DNA of 64,000 nucleotides, from NCBI GenBank assembly GCA_004794785.1, contig SJOL01006425.1:1402617-1466616 (forward strand). Reading direction: 5' to 3'. Position 1 is the stretch's first letter. Every line of letters starts with the position of its first letter. Made by a program: the position numbers and the translations under genes. This DNA comes from Opisthorchis felineus. Taxonomy: Eukaryota > Platyhelminthes > Trematoda > Opisthorchiida > Opisthorchiidae. Below are positions 49,101-61,100 of the stretch, piece by piece. Below the pieces are notes generated by a model. The model worked only from the letters and a program-made list of their open reading frames with translations. It made no database searches and was not told the origin of the DNA.

Positions 49101-52100
49101 CAAGACTGCATACTACTACTTCCAATTCTAGGTGTAAAAAAATCATCTGATGACTAGTGGGAAGGAACTTGAACCAGTACGAATGAAACTTTTTTGTCAC
49201 AGTTTAAGAGAGACGTCCGAAATCATCAGTTCGATAGCATCCTCGATTTTAAACGGGATCTGAGGGAATACTAAACTCAGTTGTTTTATCTGTGAAGTCC
49301 AGAATGATCAGCAATTTTAGCTCCAAGATCAACACGGTCCAGTTTTTTGCACCATCACTTGAACTGGGTGTAAATTACAAGGAAGCCTTAGGGCCAAGCA
49401 AATCGAATGGATGATGAGGTTCCTCTGTTGTTAGACAAACCAATCTGCCCTTTTCCCAGGCTGATGAACGGATTTGAGTTGCTGGCTGGAAACCTGATCC
49501 ACCAGGCACTTTCGTATATTTGACTCCACATAAACCATTAGGCTATTTTTGGTAAATGTGCTATTGGACCCCGAGAAGCTCAGCTGCACAAGGCATTTGG
49601 CCCTTATGGAGCTCATCAGATGAAGACAGATGGACCTGGTCAAATAGTCTTTTGTTAGCACAAGCTGTTGATTACAGGATCATGCGTCTGCCAACCAATT
49701 TTGAGGATCTGTCTATTTGATTCAGGATCCGATCACATCTGTACCCTAAGTGTTCGCCGAAATTTCATATTCATGAAGTGATCTGGATGTGTTTTACTAA
49801 TGTTTCGATAGGCAACTACTAGTTAATATTCATTTGGCTATGTCTGTTGTATTAACAGCCTGAAACGCTTAAGAAAAAAGTCATGCGGCCTATTCCTTGT
49901 TCTGTCAAGGCCTTTGTGTCAAAGGCGAAACACTGTCCAGTTCGAAATAGCTCAGTGGTTAAGGCGCGAACTTAGAGACCGGAGGGTCCGTGGCTCTAAC
50001 CCAGCCTTTGCATCTCGACTACTCCTCTCTGGACTTGAGCAACCTGGTAGTATCTCAGCCTCCGTGCTTCCTTCGGCTAGACTCCGGGGCAGCTAGGCAG
50101 CGAAGAAGTGTTACAGCTGAACGCTTCTATTCGACTTATGAACCCACCAGTTGTTTGTCAATCCTTTCTGAAACGATAACTTCTCAATCGGTTTAAATGG
50201 TTTCTAATTGTTTGATGTCAATAGCTGCTTTCCAACCCACAATGCATTCAACTGAAGGAGAGTTCAATCTCCGCACTGGCCAGCAACTGTTCATACGCCC
50301 CTCAAACGGGACTAACCATCAAGCTTGCCCTGCTCATTCTTTGTCACCAGCAATCCCTAGGTAGCTTGAATTGGTGCTAGATGGTCTTTGTATAGTTTCT
50401 GTTAATTCTGAAGCCTGCCTTTTCCTCATTTGTGATGCAGTGAGAAACCGCTGCAATTCTTCCGACCATCATGAAGGGTTACGCACAAGTAATTCATGCT
50501 AACAGCGAAATTTCATTTTTCTCGTTCACGTTGTTTAGGGTCCGGTTAAACACGAATAGTCCAATTGGTTAAATTCATTTCCTAGTCAGCAGCTCTTCAG
50601 GAAAGGCATATCATTGTTGCTATTTCCATCCATCCTGGATAAGGACTTGTTGTAATGACATTAGGTTTGTCAACGTATCTAAACACTACCATGGAGACGA
50701 TCAACTGCACTGGCTCCGAAGATAAAGTCGTAAAAGAAACCACCTAGCCAAGTGTATGTGCGATACCTATGCGAGATTTGGGCTTCGGTACGTGAAGTCT
50801 GTGGTTGAGTTGCCAGCCTTTCATTCAAACAGTGGGAGGGCTCTGTGTTTTAGAGACCTGTTGAATGACGGGAACGTGCTAACTGCATTTCGATCTCTCG
50901 TTGTTGTATCCTGTCTGTTCTTATACTTTGTTCTTTCACGGGGAGTCCTCTGACGGTAGACGCCGCCCCTGCGTGTAACTCAGTGATTTGGTGTAGTAAA
51001 AATCGTGAGTGTTTTCATTTTACTTCAGCCATTGTTTTCGATGGCATCCCATTTGTAAAATACGGCAATAAGACAGAACGAAAGTGAAGGAAGGAACTTA
51101 CCCAATAATTGCACATGCCGAGTTCAATGGCCTGTCATCACATCGGATGACCCCTCCGGTCCAACACCTCAAATCGTTACACAGTAGTCCCCAACGTAGA
51201 CATATCTACTTTGGGTCTCGATCAGACACGATGCTCATCCCAGTGCTGGCTGTTTTTCTTCGGGATATAAGGCTTTTTGCAATCTACCCCTTCGCTGTCT
51301 TTTTTTACCAAGGCCTTCCACGGTTGCGTGGCGGCTAGTTGTGTTTAACAGTATCTACTACCGTTGTGTTACTATCTATGATGATAATGCGGACATTCCG
51401 AGGAAGACTAGCATAGCTAGCCACTTTTCAATTGTTCCTGCCTACATCATCCTGATTCCTCGAAGCTTATTCTCTGAGCGTGGTTTGCTGACTTTTTATT
51501 CTTCGGCCTTAAATTCCAACCATCTGCGACGTTGTTTTTATTTCAGCTTTGACTCTATCCTCAGTGTCTTTATCTTTCCTATCCATCACACAGGGAGAGC
51601 GACTGTCTCATGCCGTCGGATGTGCATTTGCCATTTGTCTGGAGAAGAAACAAAAGCGTGAACGTGATGCCCTTCAACTAGCTACGTCCGACGATCGATC
51701 GTTCACTCGGATCGGATCGTTCAGGCCGGTGAGTCTTTTTGTGAAGTACCTTGATTTACTACCGTATTGTAAAGCGTTTTTAAAAAACCTGACAGACTGA
51801 ATCACAGACTATTCCTAATACTGTCAACAATCTCTTTAGATGAGCGGTAGTCAACCACGGGGCCACTCAACACGGGTGGCGCTGAGAGCTCACCGGGTTC
51901 AGCCTAGGGATAGCGTTTCCACTGTTCTCGGAGTTACTATTTTAATAGAGTTTTCAATGAAAATTTCGTCCCGTAAGCGAGGCCAAGCTATACTGAAAAG
52001 CCGAGGGACGCCATACAGTTGTTTCCTTCCTACTAGGATTTATCAGCAGTGCCCATCTCACTAATCTCCAGAGAGTTTCGAACCAACGACCCCCGGCTAG

Positions 52101-55100
52101 TGGTTGGGCGCTCAACCGTTCGACCACGAGCGGCCAGTCAGCAGTGCACTTAACTCTCACTTAGGATACAGCTCTACTCATCCTTCAATCACGCAATCCA
52201 CATGACTTGGTCACGTGTTGACTGGCTCCTCAAGTGACGACTTCTCTCATGGAAGGTTCACTCGTGTGAGTTATTATCCTCCTAAGCTACTTGTCGATTG
52301 TTGGTAGTTGTTGGTTGTCTAGTGGACTTGTCAGATTTTCTCACCATTTGATTAGCTGGTCTTGGAACATCCAAAGTATGTGGACCTGTGGTGTACATCG
52401 TAATCGGATGTTGATTCTATATTGTAGAAGGGAATATATTGTGGGCCATTTAGTGCCATGATTCGACTGCTGCATACCAGGCTTTGAACATAAAACACTA
52501 CTAGATTAGGTGATTTAGCAGCTCACCAGTTGTAGCCGACTGCGACCCCTGGCTCTACAACCTTAATGGCGGAAGAAACTCACCCAACAAGTACACAGGT
52601 TTACTGCGAACAAACGAGTGCAAAATTACAGGCATCACAGTATTTTTGGCCTTGAATCAAGGCTATCTGGTCGATGTCGAGTGATTGATTGGCATCGCTT
52701 CCGGTTCACACCTGATCACTCGAGCATCGCCAGTCGCTGATTGGCTGCTTGAACGTCCGATTGGTAGCTGGCTTTTCTACACGGTGGCTTTTGTGAAACT
52801 ATTTTGGTGTAATTGGCGGTTTCCAGTATGTTTTGGACGTTCCGGGGTTATTTTCTGCAATCTGACCTTCCTGAAGCCCAGAGTCTTACTTGGTACCAGA
52901 AAATGAGAAAGCCTGTTACATGCGTTCTTCATTGGGAGAGGAGTTCACGTCTCGCAGACATGTAGAGTGGTTTTCGTCGAGAGTTGAATCCCTTAGCATA
53001 TCAGTTTGAAGTCGAATTTCACCAAGCCGAACTGAATCGGTGTTGCTCCGGGATGGTCTCTATATTAGAGCGCAAAATGTTTACTCCGCTTGTGCGTATA
53101 TCACACTGAAATATTGTTTCACCACAAGCCGCTACTCCGGAGTGTCCATCGAGAAATTTTTACGGTTTATTGTCGCTTGTGATCGATTCACGCCGTCTGC
53201 TTGAGGGATCATCTGTCGGACAGTGGTTTACGACAGCCCGTAGAAAGTCTATAGTAGGTGTTTCGTTATTAAATTCATCGCCCTCACTGTGTAGCTATCT
53301 TCGGTTCAAGACCATCCTTCTCAATCGGTAGCTGTGCTTCTCTTAGCTGCTTGAATGTGAACCAACGCACTTTCCTTAGCGGACGAGATGGCGCAAACCG
53401 GTTTCTTGATGCATAGTCTACTTAATTTTGTTCGTTCACTGATCGAACGACATTGCTTTGTGGAAATTATTTTGGAACTAAAATCCCAATTTTAAGAAGA
53501 CGACTAAGAAATTCATTCTTGAGAAACTCATGTCTTGGAGTTATCCTATCCCATTCATCCGTACTCAACTCAGTGAAACGTCCTCCGAGTTAACATTTAC
53601 GCCCTGTTTGTCGCTGGCCCCTAGTACGTTTTTGATTTTTTACCTAATGAGAATGGACTCGGCGTACTCTTACGCCCGGATGATATTGATCACTCTTGTA
53701 TTGCTCCGAGAATGAAGAAGTGATGTGATTGCTCGTTTTTCATCTTCCCATGGGGATTGTTTTTAATACGGTTGCCCACCCATAGGAAATGGATTTTAGC
53801 GTGATTTCTATTTGGAAGTAACTTTCATTAAAAGCAATTCCCTACCGAGCCTAGTTTCGCTACAGTAGATCATATCCTATCCCTCTTAACAGGACAAAAT
53901 TCGCAATGATCTCTAGTACACCACTCCTCCCTATATACTAAGAAACACCATGCAGAAGCCCTCCAACTGTGTCCTACTTTGAGATATACCTGCTTTGAGG
54001 TATGGCAGAGTGAGAATCGAATAAGGCTGTGCATGCTTTATTTTCTGTCCTCATTAATTTTTCAAAACAACCACTAATTAAGTTCATCGTCAGTATGCCG
54101 CTACGTATATTATTCAGTTATGCAAGGCTACGTCTATTCATTTTTTAGCCGTTTTGATGAGTACTGAAGCTACATGACTTGTTGAAGTAGGTTTGGATTA
54201 TCTGGTTATCACTGAGAATCGATCTTAGCTTCAGTGGATCTTTATCTCGTTTCAAATCTTTGGCCAGGACTGGACAGTCTTCAGCAGCTTACACGTTCTC
54301 ATTTTTTTTTAATGATAAAAGTAAACTAATCTAATTCAGGATTTCCGTCACTGTCATATCCAAAGGATATACTCCCACAATACATTCCGATTTTCCCCTT
54401 TCGTGGTCACTGGTGTTGGGAACTGTTCTGATGCCGCAACTTCTGATTGTCCTGTCAGGAGCATCTCTTAAGGCCGACTTCAATCCAGCTGAACTGAAAC
54501 CTACAAAAAATGACAAGATAGATCAGTAATCTTACTCTTCTATTATCTTATTTATCTTTTCGTATTCATCCATGAGATCCGGCAAATGTCCCAGCGTAAA
54601 ATTCAGCCTAAGTACGGGACTCATGATGGCGTCCAATAGTTAGAATTAAGTTGTGTTCGGGCGAGCAATAAGGGGTTGACATCTCAAGGCGACATCTGAG
54701 ATTGTGCAACTGTTGGAAGCATGTTATCCCGACATTTGAGTCAACACTCATTATGTTCCCAGTCATCCATAATTTCGTACTCGTTTCATAGATTCACACC
54801 CTTCCCGATCACATTATATTTGTTGGTTCCCCTCAAATGCTATTGCGGCAAAACGCTTCGGTCAAATGTTCGATGATCGTTTTTAATCCAGAGCAACTAT
54901 CGCAGAGAAGAAGCCCATCTTTGACAAAACCGAAACATCTGTTCCGTTTTATCCAAACTGGAATTATCTGCTCAATACTGTGCACTTATGCTACTCTACC
55001 GCAACGTCGAATTCGGCATAGGAAGCTTATCCACTTCTCCTTTTTACATCAAATTGTTTGCCTTCTCTGGAGCTTCTCCAACCAGCCGAGCAGCCCAACT

Positions 55101-58100
55101 CACTCAGCTACAATTTTTCAGTGTCCAGAATGTTCTTTAGAGGATAAACCCGTCTCCTTTACTTCCCCAATGGGACTTTTCCTTTCATCACCCTTCATTC
55201 TCTGAGCGCTTTGAACCTCCGTTCCACTGTTTCTTGGTATCGCTTTTGTTTTGAACTACATGTACTATTCGCCAAAAAGATGCACATAGGCCGTTCACCA
55301 TTGGTATGCAAATGAAGGTAAGCTGTATCTTTCCCCGAGCCATCTACACCTATCTTACCGTTCACTTTATTTGACTGCTTCACGGAAATCCTTCTACGGC
55401 AGCATCGAGACATACCGCAGTACCATCCACCAAAATCAAGTTGTTGTGACTTTCCCGTTGAGGGGCTTGAGTGTACCGTAACGTCTAACTTCATATCGCA
55501 GCTAGATGCCAACTTGATATGGTTTATACGACCGCCTGCATTACCAAGCTCGAAATCCATATTACGCTATCGTGTGTGCAAGCTATCGAAATACTGCTGA
55601 AACGAAATGACAACGACTGAGCTCACTACCTATATGTCTGTTACAGCTACCAGTTGGTTGATATTGAGGGTTGCGAAAGACAACCTAACAGCATAAGATC
55701 TTGGAAAGACAACTTTAAACAAGCTGGTTGTTTGATTGGGGCACTCGAGCCCTATCAACTCTACTCAGTAGCGGACTTGGTCAAGGTATCCAAACTCAAA
55801 CTCAGCGTATCAGCGAATGTGGTTTTGACGTAGGCTTCATATCCTATCCGTTTGGTGTATTGCCACGTGACCTCAACTGGAGACCTGCTGTGTCATCGAC
55901 AGCGTAACATCAGTGTTCAGTAGAGCTTCGCTGTCGTACAACCAACAACAACAATGAAACGGCCGTTCACTGTTTCCTGGAGTTTCAGCATAGGTTGAAT
56001 CCACTCAAAATGAAGCGTCTATAAATTACTGGGAATTTACTTGGAATCGTTTGCTGTTGGCAAAAAATGATTTTTTTCCTGGTCTCTTTTGAGGCAAATT
56101 TCCGTAAACGATGTTTGCATCTACTTTGAATTCTTGATGCCATTTTACGTTCTTAGTTTGATCATAGTCGACCAGCGATAATCTATCATTCTCATATATG
56201 CTCTAATAAAAGCATGCTCTCTTTATTCATCACTGTCTTGCCAGAAGATGAATGGCTTATCGTATGATCACTTTTTGTCCCCCAGCCTATATTGCATCAC
56301 ATTTTTTCGACATCACTTTAGGCTTCACTCGCTGAGCGTCTTATCGATCCGCAGTCTGCAATTCTGATCGAACCAGTTGCGAGTACTGGGGATAACAAGA
56401 GTCATTCAAGTGCTTCGCCTCCTTCAACGACCGCCCCGAGTATCACTGGGAATGCTCTCGTCGCTTCACCTGCAGTCGGTGCCTTCCGGTCTCCTTCTCC
56501 ATCAGGAGTTGCTGGAGCCATACCTCGTCCCCGTCCAAGCCCATCTATTCTCGAGAGACAGGTGAGTGCTCAGGCGTTTATTCTTTTCTGAACCTGTAGA
56601 CTGTTCATCCACCGGTTGAATTCCGAGTTCAGTTCTGGGACGGCTATTGATCTGACCACTGAAATTATCTAAACAGTGTTTCGCACCCTCTCAGCACTCG
56701 ACACGATCTTTTAGCAGTTATGTACCGACCGTATCGAAATTGGTCGTAAATGCAGTGAATAGCCAACTTGTGTAAAAGGCGGGCTAGAAAAGATAAAGAA
56801 AAACGAGTGATCATACGAGAACTAGTGTGTGGTTCGTATAGTGTTTGTTTTGAAGTACCATTTGTGTTGGTTAACTTGTCGTTTATCGTTGTCGCTTTTC
56901 ATAGGGTTCACTACGCCTTTTTCCCAAACTACAAGCCACCAGTCCTTTCAAACGTGATCTTTCACTTCGACTGGAACAGCTCCCGTCCAATCTTCAGCGT
57001 CTCACGCGGGTCACTAATGGTAAGCAGACCAACGTTTGCAAAGTCCTTGTCTAGCTAGCGTTTCTGGTGTTTTTCATTGACACAATCGATGTGCTTTACT
57101 GATTCTATTCCCAATTGTTCAATCGAATTGCGCTTCTATCGCGCAGCTATCGTGTTCACTCATGAACGGCCAAACAACATTTGCAGTTTGCCCTCCGGCT
57201 GAATTGCGCCGAACGATTTTCCGATCCTAGTTTTCGGATTTTCTCTCACTCCATTCACACAGTTCCTGTGCATGACATTCTCCTATCTGCCAGTTCTTTC
57301 TCATGGATCAAACCCAAGACCTCATTCTCCCAATTAAACAATCCAATCACCGCATATCTGTATCACTCCAGTCTGACTTTTGTTAGTGGTGGGGACCAAT
57401 GTCGGCTCGTCAGCGGTGCGTATCTTCGGTGGTTTCGGGGTTCATACTCCGAGCCTATGAGATCCAAGGCAAGCACCCGACCACGAACCTACCAGCGCAC
57501 TCTTGTAGCATCCGTGACGCTACGTGACTGGGACATCCTGACAGGTGCGGCGATGAATCAACACATCCAGGACTCCCGCTGGGCCGTCGTCTAACTACAT
57601 CTATCGAAGTTGGAACTTTTACACCCGTTAAGATGTTGTAATTCGGGTTCGTTTACCTTGCACTAGTGGTTTAGTTGAAGCTTGCCTTTCTCAAGTCCTT
57701 GCACCTCAAGTCCGGGCGCAGGCAAGAAAATACACTGTCGTTGGTTTGTTCGCTAAGCTGGGAAATTTGATTTCATATACGCTGTTGACAATCTCCAGTA
57801 AGAGCGTAAATCAATTCCTGGGTTTCCATTTTGAAATTTGTCAAGTGAAATAACAGTATAGTAGGGGGACTGTTCAAATAAATCAAATCCCACAGTCACT
57901 GGTGAGTAATTTTAGATATTCCAACAGAGATGGTAGCAACCATTTATGAAAACTCTACTGTTAACTGTTTGGAATAAAATAAGTTGCTGGTGAGTTAGAA
58001 ACCTTTCACCATGGTTCCACTTTCTTTAAGGGGAAGTAGGAGTCATTGTGAAAAATAGTGTGGTATCGACCTGATAGCCGTAGACTTCAACATCGTGTCT

Positions 58101-61100
58101 AGCATTACTCCGTGCAGGTTGCCGGACTGCTGGAAGAGTCAACTTCGTAAACAGTAACTTGGGTTTTCCTATTGACGTGGATGTTCAACCATGTCTTAAA
58201 CGCTGGATCGGTACCGTTGCTTTTGGGTAACTGGGAGTTCTTCTTTATAGAACTCCATGTCTATCAGAAGCCCTGTGCACCAACCTGCAGGAAGTGTTGA
58301 ACTCCGCGGCACAACTTCGTCCGATTATTTTCGTCACCAGTTTCAGCAGAAATATCGGAGTATCATCGTTCAGCAACGGAGCTGTGCTAGCACAACTTGA
58401 CTGGCATCCGTTCCGAAATTTGCCGGCTTAACCGAATGTCAGATGGAGCTCCTTTACTGAACTGCATATGGAATAGGTTGAACGCTGTAACTCGGTGTAA
58501 ACTCCAGGGAATAGAGCCCTAAAACAAGACGTTATCATCACACACAGCGATGTCAAACCGGTGCTGTTTTCTCCCATACTTTACTCAGTACATAAGCTGG
58601 TCTGTCGACCACTCGTGGTAGGGAAAACGAACTTCTGGAGAAGAGTCACCATATCATCTTATTCAGGCCACTAATGCGAAAACCGGAGATGACTTGATTT
58701 ATCCTATCTGTCTTTTATCAACCCCACTCGAATACTTTGTCCCAAGTGAAGTTGATGAGATGAAGCTAATGTCCACAGACACCTCATGTGGCTGCTTTTA
58801 CTGAGTTACTTTCAAGGCGCCCGGAACTTCCGAACAGAAGTATACAAACTACAGTAAAGTAAAGCGAAGCAAACTTTTGAACGTGCTGTGATGTCCACTC
58901 CTTACTTTATGAAGCTATGCCATCCTTTTGGTGCATGGATGTCATACCATCCGGGCGAATTGAGATGTCGCTTAGACATTGATAGGAGTGACGGAGAAAT
59001 CAACGATGAATCTGTACCACGTACCTTTCAGTTAGGGGCCTCAATCTTCAAGATTTCCCGCTCATCCTGCCTTATACTGATACAGTATTCCGTCTGTCTC
59101 ACAATTCTCCTTTTGACGACTTCGTCGTAGTCGATCATATGGCTGCGCGCGACACTCTTAAGCGTTAAGCTGTTCATCCTTCCTCAGTACGACAATCTTT
59201 CATACACGACTGAATTCACTTGGTTTTCCCGTTCTGGTACTAGAGTGGGATTGCTGAGTGTACTAATGTGCAACAACCCCACTCCGGAGAGAGACCACTA
59301 CGCCGCGATTAGTCTCTTCTGGGAGAGGGGGCATACTGGTGCTTGGTGAGTGACATTATTGTGGGATTTTCGGCGGATCGGCCTTTCTCTCCCCTAATGG
59401 TTGTTCCTTCGAGCATTTACTGACTGAATACCCAAAGCAATGTGTGCCACGTTACTTCTCCTGAACCATTACACTGCAGTGTGTCTGGCAAAGTAAACGA
59501 TGGACAGTTTGATTGAAGCTTGAAACACACACACCAGTATCTCTGATCCGGCATCATCCTTAAACTCTGTAATTCTTTAGAGTTGTCCTGATCTGGGTCA
59601 GGATGACCAACCAGAAGTTACACTCGTTTTTTCACGTCCAAATTATGAAACATATTAACATCAGCCTGTTTCACTAGAGATGTTAGCATATCGTTTGCTT
59701 TAACGGTCGCGGATGCAAAGCGCACACAATCTATGGGAGAGATCTATAGTGACAGATAGAAATGGAAAAGAACACTGTTTCACGTGGAGGAGGGGAACAC
59801 TGTGACTTCGAAGGTAGATGTGACTCTAATATCACGTGCTATTTGTCCTCTTGATGTTCCAGTGAAATCTCAATTACGGATTCTCGACCGATTCTGAAGG
59901 CCTAGTCAATCGTTTGACATGTTCCAACCGATACAATTAGTCCCTCCCTAATGCACTATTCGTGTTAAGCAGCGTGACAGATTTTTTTTCATCCTTTATG
60001 CAATGAAGCTTTCTGTGACCCTATTTCATCAAGTGCTGGTTTATCCGTCTTTTGGTGTCCACCGATTTGTTTGTGACGATATGAGCCTTGTGTAGTGAGC
60101 TTCTAACTAGAGAGTTCGCGTTTCATATCTCGATTTCTCGGCTACTGTTTTCGTGCGTCCTACAGGTCACGTTTTTCTGTGCATTGTCAGAACACTACAG
60201 GTGCCAAGGTCAATTTTTTATGTGTTTCCGAACCAACTCACTGAGAGCGAGAACAATATTGATGACTGATCAGCTTCTAGAATTGTCACTTCGTTTGTCA
60301 GCTGATAGAGGTGTGATCACGCCAATAAAGTAATGACACGGGAGCGTAGCTTAACGCAATGGGTATTGTCTGCATTCTGTTCAGTTTCTATCGCAAATTA
60401 GGCCCATAGTGGATAGGATAATTATATATTGATTGCTGTATACCTCTAAAGTACGTTTGGCGTTGGGAGCATAATTCCTCCCTACCTAACAATGAGATGC
60501 TTAGGTTTAGAGAGAAAAAGGATAGCACTCATACCCACTCAATGTTGTTACCGGTTAGCCGCCACACTGTCATTGGGAAGGTTGTGCATCAGTTGTCTGA
60601 GTAGCATCTTCACCCATCTCTTAGCTTGAGGACCCACCTCTCGAGTTGAAAATTGAGTGGCCTGTACCGCGTGATGTGAATGTCCACTGCACGCCCAGTC
60701 TGTCCTGTTAGGCAAGCGACAGGAAATAGGTGTCATCTGCATCCCCACGGTTGGGATCAGTTGAACAGCAATGAGAAATTTTGATGCACGAAGATGAACG
60801 TCCGGAAACCCCCTCTTCCGTGCCAAAAGCTTAAATACACTGGCGGTGTGTGTGGCGTTCCTATACTATTATTTTTGGCAGTTCAAACCAACTCGACTAA
60901 ACTGATCGGCCTTCAATGAGCTGATGATCTCCCACGCAGTCGTCGCTTACTAAGGTAATGAAAATCGTGCGAGTGGTTAGGAGTGTATTTGTGCCACGGG
61001 CGGAAGATGCAAATGCATGAAAACATTCAGTGATGGACGAAATTAACTCATCTATGGACAGTAAATAAATGACGAAAGATAGAACGGAACTGTGCGAGAC

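Larger units (their letters stand above)
43569..51593 (+). other. numb: numb intron 4, 8,025 nt, transposon-rich
   Basis: It lies between two adjacent parts of the PTB domain. It holds two SINEs (46,100 and 49,943), a Penelope-like fragment and an RTE 3' end, all in gene orientation. The stretches 43,570-46,080, 47,340-49,940 and 50,130-51,590 otherwise show no gene I recognise. A 121-codon frame (48,490-48,855) is unassigned. Confidence 0.85.

Noticed and set aside
49590..49632. Third hammerhead-like motif on the minus strand (CTGATGAGCTCCATAAGGGC)
   Set aside because: The second catalytic box is CAAAT instead of GAAAC and no stem I partner or cleavage triplet follows.
54837..55560. Plus (122 codons) and minus (121 codons) frames in numb intron 5
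   Set aside because: There are no known motifs. Length alone is not enough in 64 kb of sequence.
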